Made by a program: the position numbers and the translations under genes | Shown: piece after piece, positions 51,757-64,000 of the stretch | How the letters are laid out: the number at the start of each line of letters is the position of its first letter | Numbering within the stretch: position 1 is the stretch's first letter | Assembly: GCF_000004195.4 (NCBI RefSeq) | Contig: NC_030683.2 | Location: 6,541,345-6,605,344, forward strand | Source of the DNA: Xenopus tropicalis | Taxonomy: Eukaryota > Chordata > Amphibia > Anura > Pipidae | Direction: 5' to 3' | Length of the DNA: 64,000 nucleotides | Notes under the pieces: generated by a model | What the model was told of the DNA's origin: nothing | Databases searched by the model: none | What the model saw: only the letters and a program-made list of their open reading frames with translations

Positions 51757-54700
51757 CACAAGAACAGAATGGAGCAGGGGTAGAACAGGGCAGAATGGAG
51801 CAGGGGTAGAACAAGGCAGAATGGAGCAGGGGTAGAACAGGGCAGAATGGAGCAGGGGTAGAACGAGGCAGAATGGAGCAGGGGTAGTACAGGGCAGAAT
51901 GGAGCAGGGGTAGGACAGGGCAGAATGGAGCAGGGGTAGAACAGGGCAGAATGGAGCAGGGGTAGAACAGGGCAGAATGGAGCAGGGGTAGAATAGGGCA
52001 GAAAGGAGCAGGGGTAGAACAGGGCAGAATGGAGCAGGGGTAGAACAGGGCAGAATGGAGCAGGGGTAGAACAGGGCAGAATGGAGCAGGGGTAGAACAG
52101 GGCAGAATGGAGCAGGGGTAGTACAGGGCAGAATGGAGCAGGGGTAGGACAGGGCAGAATGGAGCAGGGGTAGGACAGGGCAGAATGGAGCAGGGGTAGA
52201 AGAGGGCAGAATGGAGCAAGGGTAGAACAGGGCAGAATGGAGCAGAATGGAGCAGGGGTAGTACAGGGCAGAATGGAGCAGGGGTAGAACAGGGCAGAAT
52301 GGAGCAGGGGTAGTACAGGGCAGAATGGAGCAGGGGTAGAACAGGGCAGAATGGAGCAGGGGTAGAACAGGGCAGAATGGAGCAGGGGTAGAACAGGGCA
52401 GAATGGAGCAGGGGTAGAACAGGGCAGAATGGAGCAGGGATAGAAGAATAGGGCAGAATGGAGCAGGGGTAGAACAGGGCAGAATGGAGCAGGGGTAGTA
52501 CAGGGCAGAATGGAGCAGGGGTAGAACAGGGCAGAATGGAGCAGGGGTAGTACAGGGCAGAATGGAGCAGGGGTAGAATAGGCAGAATGGAGCAGGGGTA
52601 GGAACAGGGCAGAATGGAGCAGGGGTAGAACAGGGCAGAATGGAGCAGGGGTAGAACAGGGCAGAATGGAGCAGGGGTAGAATAGGGCAGAAAGGAGCAG
52701 GGGTAGTACAGGGCAGAATGGAGCAGGGGTAGAATAGGGCAGAAAGGAGCAGGGGTAGAACAGGGCAGAATGGAGCAGGGGTAGTACAGGGCAGAATGGA
52801 GCAGGGGTAGAACAGGGCAGAATGGAGCAGGGGTAGAACAAGGCAGAATGGAGCAGGGGTAGAACAGGGCAGAATGGAGCAGGGGTAGAACAAGGCAGAA
52901 TGGAGCAGGGGTAGTACAGGGCCAGAATGGAGCAGGGGTAGAATAGGGCAGAAAGGAGCAGGGGTAGTACAGGGCAGAATGGAGCAGGGGTAGAATAGGG
53001 CAGAATGGAGCAGGGGTAGAACAGGGCAGAATGGAGCAGGGGTAGAATAGGGCAGAAAGGAGCAGGGGTAGTACAGGGCAGAATGGAGCAGGGGTAGAAT
53101 AGGGCAGAATGGAGCAGGGGTAGAACAGGGCAGAATGGAGCAGGGGTAGAATAGGGCAGAAAGGAGCAGGGGTAGTACAGGGCAGAATGGAGCAGGGGTA
53201 GAATAGGGCAGAATGGAGCAGGGGTTAGGACAGGGCAGAATGGAGCAGGGGTAGGACAGGGCAGAATGGAGCAGGGGTAGAACAGGGCAGAATGGAGCAG
53301 GGGTAGAACAGGGCAGAATGGAGCAGGGGTAGAATAGGGCAGAAAGGAGCAGGGGTAGTACAGGGCAGAATGGAGCAGGGGTAGAATAGGGCAGAAAGGA
53401 GCAGGGGTAGAACAAGGCAGAATGGAGCAGGGGTAGAACAGGGCAGAATGGAGCAGGGGTAGAACAAGGCAGAATGGAGCAGGGGTAGTACAGGGCAGAA
53501 TGGAGCAGGGGTAGTACAGGGCAGAATGGAGCAGGGGTAGAACAGGGCAGAATGGAGCAGGGGTAGAACAGGGCAAGAATGGAGCAGGGGTAGAATAGGG
53601 CAGAATGGAGCAGGGGTAGAACAGGGCAGAATGGAGCAAGGGTAAGAACAGGGCAGAATGGAGCAGGGGTAGGACAGGGCAGAATGGAGCAGGGTAGGAC
53701 AGGGCAGAATGGAGCAGGGTAGGACAGGCAGAATGGAGCAGGGGTAGAACAGGGCAGAATGGAAGCAGGGTAGAACAGGGCAGAATGGAGCAGGGGTTAG
53801 AACAGGGCAGAATGGAGCAAGGTAGAACAGGGCAGAATGGAGCAGGGGTAGAACAGGGCAGAATGGAGCAGGGGTAGTACAGGGCAGAATGGAGCAGGGG
53901 TAGAACAGGGCAGAATGGAGCAGGGGTAGGACAGGGCAGAATGGAGCAGGGTAGAACAGGGCAGAATGGAGCAGGGGTAGAACAGGGCAGAATGGAGCAG
54001 GGGTTAGAACAAGGCAGAATGGAGCAGGGGTAAAACAGGGCAGAATGGAGCAGGGGTAGAACAGGGCAGAATGGAGCAGGGGTACAAGGCAGAATGGAGC
54101 AAGTAGAACAGGGCAGAATGAGCAGGGTAGAACAGGGCAGAATGGAGCAGGGTAGAACAACAGGGCAGAATGGAGCAGGGGTAGAACAGGGCAGAATGGA
54201 GCAGGGGTAGAACAGGCAGAATGGAGGCAGGGGTAGAACAGGGGCAGAATGGAGCAGGGGTAGAACAGGGCAGAATGGAGCAGGGGTAGAACAGGGCAGA
54301 ATGGAGCAGGGGTAGTACAGGGCAGAATGGAGCAGGGGTAGAACAGGGCAGAATGGAGCAGGGGTAGTACAGGGCAGAATGGAGCAGGGGTAGAACAGGG
54401 CAGAATGGAGCAGGGGTAAGAACAGGGCAGAATGGAGCAGGGTAGAACAGGGCAGAATGGAGCAGGGGTAGAACAGGGCAGAATGGAGCAGGGGTAGTAA
54501 CAGGGCAGAATGGAGCAGGGGTAGGACAGGGCCAGAATGGAGCAGGGGTAGTACAGGGCAGAATGGAGCAGGGGTAGTACAGGGCAGAATGGAGCAGGGT
54601 AAGAACAGGGCAGAAGGGGTAGGGGTAACAGGGCAGAATGGAGCAGGGGTAGAACAGGGCAGAATGGAGCAAGGGGTAGAAGGGCAAGAATAAGCAGGGC

Positions 54701-54917
54701 AGAACAGGCAGAATGGAGCAGGGTAGAACAGGGCAGAATGGAGCAGGGTAGAACAGGGCAGAATGGAGCAGGGGTAGTACAGGGCAGAATGGAGCAGGGG
54801 TAGAACAGGGCAGAATGGAGCAGGGGTAGGACAGGGCAGAATGGAGCAGGGGTAGGAACAGGGCAGAATGGAGCAGGGGTAGAACAGGGCAGAATGGAGC
54901 AGGGGTAGAACAGGGCA
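51757..54917. repeat. 26-bp minisatellite, about 120 copies
   Basis: The unit AGAATGGAGCAGGGGTAGAA plus CAGGGC repeats every 26 bp with variants TAGTAC, TAGGAC, TAGAATAGG. Since no frame contains a stop, one 1074-aa minus-strand ORF runs through it; it is not a gene. From about 53570 single-base indels become frequent. Confidence 0.95.
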
Positions 54918-55495
54918 GTACAACCCTGCACCCCGGTAACCTAGTAATCTGGGCCAACTAGTATTCTTCCTATGGGGCAATAGGGGAATATCTGGTACTG
55001 CCTATGGGACCCACGTGCGAGACAGATTATCCCCACTCCGCTCTCTTTATTCAATCCAAGGACATTGGCAGCACTTTATCTTCTCCAACTGAGGTCCCTT
55101 CCTATTGGGCAAATATTTCTCTATTAATATCTGCACTCACTATAGAAATATCTCCTTGCAGATACTCCATGTATCAGAGAACACAGCTCAGTAACCAAGT
55201 GGCTCTTATGTTTAATCACAAAGGGTTAAGTTGAATAAACTTTGGTGCCTGCTGTTTGCCCTTCTGTGCTCAGCCCCATTGCTGTTCACTGGTCCAGGGC
55301 CAGAACTAGGGGTAGGCACAAGCGGCAGCTGCCTAGGGCCCAACTATTGGGGGGCACCAGAACCTCTCCTGCCTACCCCTAGTCTGCGCTCTTTAGCCAT
55401 TGCCTCCACCAATTGTCATCCCCGGACGCCTTGGCCCACCGCTGCACTGGTCTCTCTAGCAAGGAAATAACCTTTTAGGCAATTATGAATAATTC
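54918..55495. other. Spacer with small inverted repeat, no gene
   Basis: ACTAGGGGTAGGC (55305-55317) is inverted at 55371-55383 (GCCTACCCCTAGT), probably the end of a dispersed repeat. Otherwise I see nothing. Confidence 0.5.
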
Positions 55496-58300
55496 ATGGT
55501 GCTGGGTTTATAGTTATGTGTAACTGTCACTGTGTCTGTCCCTTTCCCTTCCCTGCACTGCTGGTTCTGACTCCTGATACAACTCCCCAATACCCATTCA
55601 TTCCTCATTCTCACTGGGTTTATAGTTATGTGTAACTGTCACTGTGTCTGTCCCTTTCCCTTCCCTGCACTGCTGGTTCTGACTCCTGATACAACTCCCC
55701 AATACCCATTCATTCCTCATTCTCACTGGGTTTATGTTATGTGTAACTGTCACTGTGTCTGTCCCTTTCCCTTCCCTGCACTGCTGGTTCTGACTCCTGA
55801 TACAACTCCCCAATACCCATTCATTCCTCATTCTCACTGGGTTTATAGTTTATGTGTAACTGTCACTGTGTCTGTCCCTTTCCCTTCCCTGCACTGCTGG
55901 TTCTGACTCCTGATACAACTCCCCAATATCCATTCATCCCTCATTCTCACTGGGTTTATAGTTATGTGTAACTGTCACTGTGTCTGTCTGTCCCTTCCCT
56001 GCACTGCTGGTTCTGACTCCTGATACAGCTCCCCAATATCCATTCATCCCTCATTCTCACTGAGTTTATAGTTATGTGTAACTGTCACTGTGTCTGTCCC
56101 TTTCCTTCCCTGCACTGCTGGTTCTGACTCCTGATACAACTCCCCCAATATCCATTCATTCCTCATTCTCACTGGGTTATAGTTATGTGTAACTGTCACT
56201 GTGTCCTGTCCCTTTCCTTTCTGCACTGCTGGTTCTGACTCCTGATACAACTCCCCAATTTCCATTCATTCCTCATTCTACTGGTTTATAGTTACGTGTA
56301 ACTGTCACTGTGTCTGTCCCTTTCCCTTCCCTGCACTGCTGGTTCTGACTCCTGATACAACTCCCCAATATCCATTCATTCCTCATTCTCACTGGGTTTA
56401 TAGTTATGTGTAACTGTCACTGTGTCTGTCCCTTTCCCTTCCCTGCACTGCTGGTTCTGACTCCTGATACAACTCCCCCAATACCATTCATCCCTCATTC
56501 TCACTGGGTTTATAGTTATGTGTAACTGTCACTGTGTCTGTCCCTTTCCCTTCCCTGCACTGCTGGTTCTGACTCCTGATAAAACTCCCCAATATCCATT
56601 CATCCCTCATTCTCACGGTTATAGATGTGTAACTGTCACTGTGTCTGTCCTTTCCCTTCCTGCACTGCTGGTTCTGACCCTGATACAACTCCCCAATATC
56701 CCATTCATTCCTCATTCTCACTGGTTATAGTTATGTGTAACTGTCACTGTGTCTGTCCCTTCCCTTCCTCTGCACTGCTGGTTCTGACTCCTGATACAAC
56801 TCCCAATATCCATTCATTTCTCATTCTCACTGTTTATAGTTATGTGTAACTGTCACTGTGGTCTGTCCCTTTCCCTTCTCTGCACTGCTGGTTCTGACTC
56901 CTGATACATCCCCAATATCCATTCATTCCTCATTCTCACTGGGTTTATAGTTATGTGTAACTGTCACTGTGTCGTCCCTTTCCCTTCTCTGCACTGCTGG
57001 TTCTGACTCCTGATACAACTCCCAATATCCATTCATTCCTCATTCTCACTGGGTTTATAGTTATGTGTAACTGTCACTGTGTCTGTCCCTTTCCCTTCTC
57101 TGCACTGCTGGTTCTGACTCCTGATACAACTCCCCAATATCCATTTCATTCCTCATTCTCACTGGGTTTATAGTTATGTGTAACTGTCACTGGTGTCTTC
57201 CCTTTCCCTTCCTGCACTGCTGGTTCTGACTCCTGATACAACTCCCCAATACCATTCATTCCTCATTTCACCTGGGTTTATAGTTATGTGTAACTGTCAC
57301 TGTGTCTGTCCTTTCCCTTCCCTGCACTGCTGGTTCTGACTCCTGATACAACTCCCCAAATATCCATTCATTCCTCATTCTCACTGGGTTTTATAGTTAT
57401 GTGTAACTGTCACTGTGTCTGTCCCTTTCCCTTCCCTGCACTGCTGGTTCTGACTCCTTGATACAACTCCCCAATACCATTCAATCCTATTCCTCACTGG
57501 TTTATAGTTTATGTGTAACTGTCCACTGGTGTCTGTCCCTTTCCCTTCTCTGCACTGCTGGTTCTGACTCCTGATACAACTCCCGCAATATCCCATTCAT
57601 CATCCTCATTCTACTGGGTTTATAGTTTATGTGTAACTGTCACTGTGTCTGTCCCTTTCCCTCTCTGCACTGTTGGTTCTGACTCCTGATACAACTCCCA
57701 ATATCATATCTCATTCTCATGGGTTTATAGTTATGTGTAACTGTCACTGTGTTGTCCCTCCTTCCCTGCACTGCTGGTTCTGACTCCTGAAGGGTTTATA
57801 GTTATGTGTAACTGTCACTGTGTCATCTTAAGGGTTTATAGTTATGTGTAACTGTCACTGTGTCAGGTCTGACTGGTCAATACCAATTTCAGTCTGACTG
57901 CTGTTTGTCTGTCCCTGTTACTGTAGGTACAACTCCCCCATTTCCACTGGTTCAATTCTCATTCTCACTGGGTTTATTATGTGTATGTGTTCTGACGGGG
58001 TTTAAGTTTTGTGTCACTGTGCTGTGTTCCATCTCTGCACTGCTGGTTCTGACTCCTGAGGGTTTATCAGTTCATCCTATGTCACTGTGTCACTGCTGTT
58101 CTGACTGGTTTTATAGTTACTGTCACTGTGTCATCTGGCTCTCTTGATGGGTTTTATAGTTAGTGTACTGTCACTGTGGTCCGCACTGCTGGTCTGAAGG
58201 GTTTATAGTTATGTGTAACTGTCATGTGTCATACTCCTGAACCTCCCCATTCTCATTCTCACTGGGTTTAAGTTATGTGTAACTTCACTGTGTCAGTGAG
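55496..58300. repeat. 112-bp minisatellite, about 24 copies
   Basis: TTTATAGTTATGTGTAACTG recurs at 55507 and 55619 and onward, with a period near 112 bp. Copies include CACTGCTGGTTCTGACTCCT and CATTCATTCCTCATTCTCAC. The first few are clean; from about 56160 each copy gains or loses single bases, and after 57780 units are shortened and scrambled. Confidence 0.93.
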
Positions 58301-59394
58301 AACAATGGGTCAGCAATTAGCCATGATATTCTTTCGCCTAGCATCCTAGGCGGTGGTCAATCAGCTGGCATGAGAAGATAAACCAGGAACAAAGCCTATC
58401 TTGGTCAAATGGAGATGCCATTGGATACACGTGCATGGCCACCTTTATTTATTAACGTAGTTATGAACACTGGGGCAGGTAACACAACGAGGAAAATGTA
58501 AGAGCAAGAATACAAACTGACAGTTGCAGTATTGGGCACAGCTATTCAGTTGGTCTTCTTGGGGGTCTAGGAGCTGAATATTTACTGGAAAGACTGGGGA
58601 TTTCCTTAATTGAAAGATTTGTGTAGCTCTGATGAGTAATTACGGTTATTCCATAAAGCCCACCCCTCTAATCCTTGGAGCCAATAACAGGCAGCCTGGT
58701 ACCCCACCAGCAAAACCCAGTTGGAGTCTGTATGCTCTGTAAATGTGTGAATGAGGCCATGAGCAGAAAAGGGAGACAGTAGTACTGTGTAACTCCCCAC
58801 CCATTGAAATGCAGGGAAATTGCACGTGGCAGGACAGACTACAGAGGCGGAGGTAGCAGGGGGAATTCAGGGAGGGCATTCCCAATGTAAGGAGCAGCAA
58901 GGGAAGAAAGGGTTAAGGTTGGAAACAGCAGTAGTAGTGGGGGTTACTCTGAGAGGTGCGGAGGAGTCGACCAGGAACGTATGGGGACACAAGGGAAGAG
59001 ATGGAGTGAGGGGCAGGGGAATAGAGGGCTTTGAGGGTAAAGGGAAGGAAGTTATTCTTTGTTTAATGGGAAGCCATGAAAAGGACGCAGGCAGGAAGGG
59101 CCTGAACTATCTTGGATGAGAGGGGAGGAGCCAGGTATCAGTGCTTAATACAGGCTGTAGGGGGGAGAGATGGGAGAGGCCAGTTAGTAGCAGGTTACAG
59201 TAGTCCAGTCAGGATAGGTTGAGAGCATACAGCTTGGCTGTTACAATCGAGAGAAAGGGACGGATTTTGGCAATATTGTGTAAGAGATTAGAGTCAGCTG
59301 TAAATGAAGGGGTTAATAAATATATTTACCATCGGCATTCAGCAGTGGCTGAGATCTTCCAAGGACAGAGCATAGAGGGAGAACAACAACGGCC
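58301..59394. other. Unclassified dispersed-repeat sequence
   Basis: The stretch 58800-59394 is purine-rich and reads like a dispersed repeat (AGTAGCAGGTTACAGTAGTC, GGATTTTGGCAATATTGTGT). Its end, AAGTACAGAGCCTTGTGGCA, is the seed of the array that follows. ORFs of up to 99 aa carry no domain I recognise. Confidence 0.45.
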
Positions 59395-62165
59395 CAAGTA
59401 CAGAGCCTTGTGGCACCCCATATTAAGTCAGAGCCTTGTGGCCCCTATCTTAGTGTGGTGTGGCACTCCTACATTAAGTACGAGCCTTGTGCAGCCCCTA
59501 CATTAAGTACAGAGCTTTGGCATCCCGCTACATTAAGTACAGAGCCTTGTAGGCACCCCACATTAAGTACAGAGCCTTGTGGTACCCCACATTAAGTACA
59601 GAGTCGCTTGGGGCACCCTACATTTAAGTACAGAGTCTGTAGCACCCCCACATTAAGTAAGAGCCTTGTGCACCCACAACAATAAGTAGCATGAGCTTGT
59701 GTGCCCCCCTACATTAAGTACATGAGCCTTGTGGCACCACTACATTAAGTACAGAGCCTTGTGGCACTCCAGCCACATTAGTACAGAGCTTGTGGCACCC
59801 CTTAACATTAAGTACAGAGCCTTGTGGCACCCGACATTAAGTACATGAGCCTTGTGGCACCCCTACATTTAGTACAGAGCCTTCGTGGCACCTACATTAA
59901 GTACAGAGCCTTGTGGACCCTACATTAAGTAAGAGAGCCTTGTGGCACCCCTAATTAAGTAGCAGAAGCCTTGTGGCCCCCCTACATTTAAGTTACATGA
60001 GGCCTTGTGGCACCCTACAATTAAGTTTTAGCCTTTGTGGCACCCCTACATTAAGTACAGAGCCTGGTGGCACTCTACAATAAGTACAGAGCTTGTGGCT
60101 ATCCGCCACGATTAAGTACACGTATCCTTGTGGCACCGTCCTACATTAAGTACGAGCCTTGTGCACCCTAATTAAGTACAGAGGCCTTGGTGGCATCCAA
60201 CTTATTAAGTAAGAGCCTTGTGCAACCCTACATTAAGTACAGAGGCCTTGTGGCACCGCTACATTAAGTATCAGAGCCTTGTGGCACCCCCTACATAAGT
60301 ACAGAGGTTCTCTGGCAACCCACAATTATGTTACATGATGCCTTGTGCACCGCCCACATTAGTACCATAGAGCCTTGTGGCACCACATTAAGTACAGAGG
60401 CCTTGTGGCACCCCTACATTACGGTACAGAGCATTGTGGCACCCACTTAAGTAAAGAGCCTTGTGGCACCCTACATTAAGTCAGAGCCTTGTGCACCCCT
60501 AATTAAGTACAGAGCCTTGGGGCACTCCTACATTAAGTTACAGAGACTTGGACCACCCCTACATTAAGTACAGAGCCTTGTGGCACCCCTACATTAAGTA
60601 AGGAGCCTTGTGGCACCCTACATTTAAGTACAGAGCCTTGTGGCAACCCCTACATTAGTAACAGAGCTTGGGGGACCCCTACATTAAGTACAGAGCTTGT
60701 AGGCACGCCCACAATTAAGTAAGAGGCCTTGTAAGCACCCCACATAGTAACAGGAGCGCTTGTAGCACCCCACATTAAGTACAGAGCTTGTAGCACCCCT
60801 ACATTAAGTACAGGCGCTTGTGGCACCCCTACATTTAAGTAGCAAGAGCCTTGTGGGCAACCTCCCTACATTAAGTACAAGAGCCTTGTGGCACCATTAA
60901 GTACAGAGCCTTGTGGCACCCTACATTACATACAGAGCCTTGTGGCACCCCACATTTAAGTGCAGAGCCTTGTGGCACCTCCTACATTAAGTAGAGCCTT
61001 GTGGCACCCCTAATTAAGTACAGAGCCTTGGGACACCTACATTAAGTACAGAGCTTGGGGTACCCCACATTAGTACAGAGCCTTGTAGCACCCCAGCATT
61101 AAGTAGGCAAGCCTTGTGGGCACCCTACATTAAGTACAGAGCTGTGCACCCCTACATTAAGTAAGAGCCTTGTAGCACCCACATTAAGTACATGGAGCCT
61201 TGTGGTACCACATTAAGTACCGAGCCTTGGGGGCACCTCTACATTAGTACAGAGGCTGTAGCACGCCCCACATTAAGTACAGAGCCTTTTGTTGCACCCA
61301 CATTAAGTACAGAGCCTTGTGGCACCCCTTACATAAGTACAGATCCTTGGGTGGAACCTTACATTAAGTACAGAGCCTTGTAGCACACCCCACATTAAGT
61401 ACAGAGCCTTGTGGTACCCCGCACATTAAGTACAAGAGCCTTGGGCACCTCTACATTAAGTACAGAGCTGTAAGCACCCCCACATTAAGTACAGAGCCTT
61501 GTGGCACCCCTACATTAAGTACAGCGCCTTGTGCACCCTAATTAAGTACAGAGCCTTGTTGGCACACCCATTAAGTACAAGAGCCTTGGTGGCACCTCTA
61601 CATTAAGTACAGAGCTTAGGCAACCCCCACATTAAGTCAGAGCCTTTGTGGCACCCTACATTAAGTACAGAGCCCTTGGTGGCACCCCACATTAAGTAAG
61701 AGCTTGTGCACCTACATTAAGTACAGATCCTTGTGGCACCCTACATTAAGTAGCAGAGCCTTGTAGCACCCCCACATTAAGTACAGAGCCTTGTGGTACC
61801 CCACATTAGTAGCAGGAGCCTTGGGGGCACCCCTACATTAGTACAGAGCTTGTAGCCCCCACATTAAGTACAGAGCCTTGTGGCACCCCACATTAAGTAC
61901 AGAGCCTTGTGGCACCTAACATAAGTACAGAGCCTTGTGGGCACCCCTACATTTAGTACAGAGCCTTGTGGTACCCCCACATTAAGTACAGAGGCTTATA
62001 TGCACCCCCAATTAAGTACAGAGCTTTTGGGCCACCTACATTAAGTAGCAGAGCCTTGTGGTACCCCCACATTAAGTACAGAGCCTTATAGCACCCCACA
62101 TTAAGTAGCAGAGCTTTTGGGCACCCCTACATTAAGTACAGAGCCTTTGGGCACCCCACATTAGT
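59395..62165. repeat. About 30-bp minisatellite, about 93 noisy copies
   Basis: The unit CATTAAGTACAGAGCCTTGT plus GGCACCCCTA repeats with a period near 30 bp but with an indel in most copies. It appears to have grown from the last bases of the repeat ending at 59394. Confidence 0.9.
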
Positions 62166-62226
62166 AGAATGGGGATGAGGTTCTGTTACCTTGAGAAGAC
62201 CGCTGATGGATAGTGTAGAAGGAGAA

Positions 62227-64000
62227 TAGAGATATAGCGAACCTGTTCGCCCGGTGGAACTAATTTGGCGCGACATCGGTGTTCACAAGTCCGCAAATTC
62301 GCGAAACTTTTGGCGATGTTCCGCCTTTGGGTTCGCCTTCCGCTGGCGCCAAATTTTGACACTTTCACCCCAGAGTCAGCAGATACATGGCAGCCAATAA
62401 GGCAGCTCTCCCTCCTGGACACCCCCCCCACCCTGGGACCACTCCCTTCAATATATAAACCGAAGCCCAGCAGCCGTTTACGATTCTCCTGTGTGTGTTT
62501 GAAAGAGATAGTGTAGGGAGAGATTTTGCAGGGATTTGAGGGAGAGGTTTAGGGTAGCTTTGGCTGGGTTTGACTAGTGAATGTTGATCTGCTTTCTACT
62601 GCTCTGTATTAGCAGCCACATAGGGAGAAGAGCGCTGTGTCCAAAGTGTGGCAGGGGATGAGGGCGAGTTTAGGTAGCTATTAGTTCTATCTGTGTTGGG
62701 GACTGGTGTTGCTGCTCCTAGTATTACCAGCAAGCACCACCAGAGATCACTTTTGTATTATTATTATTTTTTTTTTTCATTTATCTTATAGATATTAGAT
62801 ATATATATAAGATATAGTATTTAGATATTTATTCAAGACATTCTGTCTAAAAATAACAATAGTAATTCCGTGTCCAGAAACATTCAACTGAGTGACGTTT
62901 TTCACGCAGCATAATATATCACCTACTGTAATATGTTGGCATTGCAGGCTTGTTGTTGCCACTGTCTTTTCAATCCAAGTGCCCACCTGCTTGTGTGAGC
63001 TTTTGCACATTCTGTATAAAAATAACATAATAATTCCGTTGTTCCAGAACATCACCCAAGTTGTTTTTGTTGTTTTGTAAAATAAAAAAAATGGCCAGGC
63101 AAAGGCAGGCCGCCACGCAGAGGCACTAGGGGCGTGCTGCTATGATATCCTGTGGCCCTAAGGAAATTGCCCAGTTTCCAAAAGGCACTTTTACCCTGAA
63201 CTCCAAAATGCTGAAGAAGGTAGTTGACTGGCTTACACAGCAACACCCCATCCCTCTACTGTTTCTAACTTTGGGGCACAACATCCTCATCCTCCTGCTG
63301 GCTATGGGCACCCCACGTACCACTTCTCTCACCACGCCGCCCTTCTTCACTGGAGTCAGAGGAGTTATTTACTCATGAGTTTTGTTTGAACTGGTGATGG
63401 CGCAACCAATTATTGCCAGAATGAGATGAAGGAGATGCCGGACTTTACACCAGAATTATCATAATTCAGGCAGGCAACACAACAGAGATGGACATAAGGT
63501 GTGATGAGGTCCCCGTGCTGCTGCGTTCTGTAGCTGTCAGAAGAAATTGATTGGCATCTGAGGAGAATGATGATGAGGAGATTGATGTTTTGGTGGTTGC
63601 CCACTAGAGAGAGCCAAGAGGAGGATAGTTCAGCATGGGAGAGACGGATGAGGCAGCGAGGAGAATTAACTTAGAAGAAGCAGGGGACAGCTCCACAGGG
63701 AAGCAGATACGGGGCAACAACATGGAATCGGCACCTGTGGTCAGCCAGCCAACACACCCGCCAACTTCTACTTGTTACCTGCCTAGAAAGCCGCACATCA
63801 AAAGCTCAGCATGTGTGGCATTTTTTTAATGTGTGTGCCTCTGACAAAAGCGCTGTAATTTGCAAAATGAGTGCAGTCAGAAAACTGAGTCTTGGGAAGC
63901 CCAACACCCACTTAGGTACAACTGCTATGCGAACGGCACATGAACGCCCAAACACAAAGCACTATGGGGAGCAACACCTCAAGGCAGCAGCCAAACTCTA
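62227..64000 (+). mobile_element. hAT element, 5' part, runs off the window
   Basis: A plausible terminal sequence TAGAGATATAGCGAACCTGT lies at 62227. A TATA-like CAATATATAAACC is at 62449-62461. A BED-finger-like coding region starts at about 63780. I did not see the other end. Confidence 0.5.
63635..64000 (+). pseudogene. hAT transposase N terminus with BED-type zinc finger
   Basis: An open frame from 63635 reaches SACVAFF and hits a stop caused by an extra T in a run of seven (63821-63827). Shifting by one gives NVCASDKSAVICKM and then RKLSLGKPNTHLGTTAMRTA, matching BED fingers (W/F-FF ... C--C ... LS-GK ... GT--L--H). The second Cys ligand is Ser here and the last His pair is disturbed. 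BED fingers bind element ends. The rest lies beyond the window. Confidence 0.6.

Noticed and set aside
51691..54980. 1074-aa and 574-aa minus-strand ORFs rich in PAPFCP and LLHSAL
   Set aside because: Readings of the 26-bp array, which has no stop in any minus-strand frame; indels only move between equally open frames.

Overview
The window looks like amphibian genomic DNA, most probably Xenopus. It is intron-rich and dominated by transposons, with TTAA-flanked T2/Kolobok-like MITEs, CR1 and L1/Tx1 non-LTR elements, a DD34E Tc1 element, hAT and PIF/Harbinger elements, plus many minisatellites. The species is an inference from repeat content and was not tested by any search.

The only host gene I can support lies on the minus strand at about 22.4-33.8 kb. 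It is the 3' part of an alpha-2-macroglobulin-family gene. Thirteen consecutive exons could be placed by reading across splice sites: the thioester exon (33619-33795, motif GCGEQNM), the rest of the thioester domain, the receptor-binding domain, a 42-bp exon carrying the conserved C-terminal Cys, and a terminal exon. All junctions keep frame, all donors are GT and all acceptors AG, and there is no internal stop. No exon upstream of the thioester exon was recognised between 33.8 and 64 kb, so that intron is either more than 30 kb long or the window is not contiguous with the gene's 5' half.

Left region (1-22 kb): 95-bp and 115-bp tandem repeats, a hammerhead-ribozyme-like core at 1266-1299, a likely solo LTR (2.8-3.65 kb), and a 25-bp array. 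A T2-like MITE holds a hAT element and a second insertion (4.2-6.4 kb). Another MITE (6.6-8.1 kb) has an internal 112-bp segment amplified about 11 times. A nested stack follows (8.1-16.8 kb): an L1/Tx1 element on the minus strand holds a PIF/Harbinger MITE and a CR1 LINE, and the CR1 is itself split by a Tc1 element. A second L1/Tx1 element (18.3-21.6 kb, plus strand) is split by a palindromic retro-insertion with a 14-bp target-site duplication.

Right region (33.8-64 kb): a nearly full-length CR1 LINE (34.4-39.9 kb), with four tandem 293-bp units at its 5' end, an ORF1 with an esterase (SGNH) domain and an ORF2 with endonuclease and reverse transcriptase, sits inside a 25-bp minisatellite. 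Next is an LTR retroelement on the minus strand (40.3-45.7 kb) with a tRNA-Lys-type primer-binding site, no gag or pol, and one unrecognised 350-aa zinc-ribbon-like ORF. Then come about 16 kb of near-continuous minisatellites (51-, 26-, 112- and about 30-bp units), parts of which show dense single-base indels typical of uncorrected long reads. The window ends inside a degraded hAT element with a BED-finger-like region.
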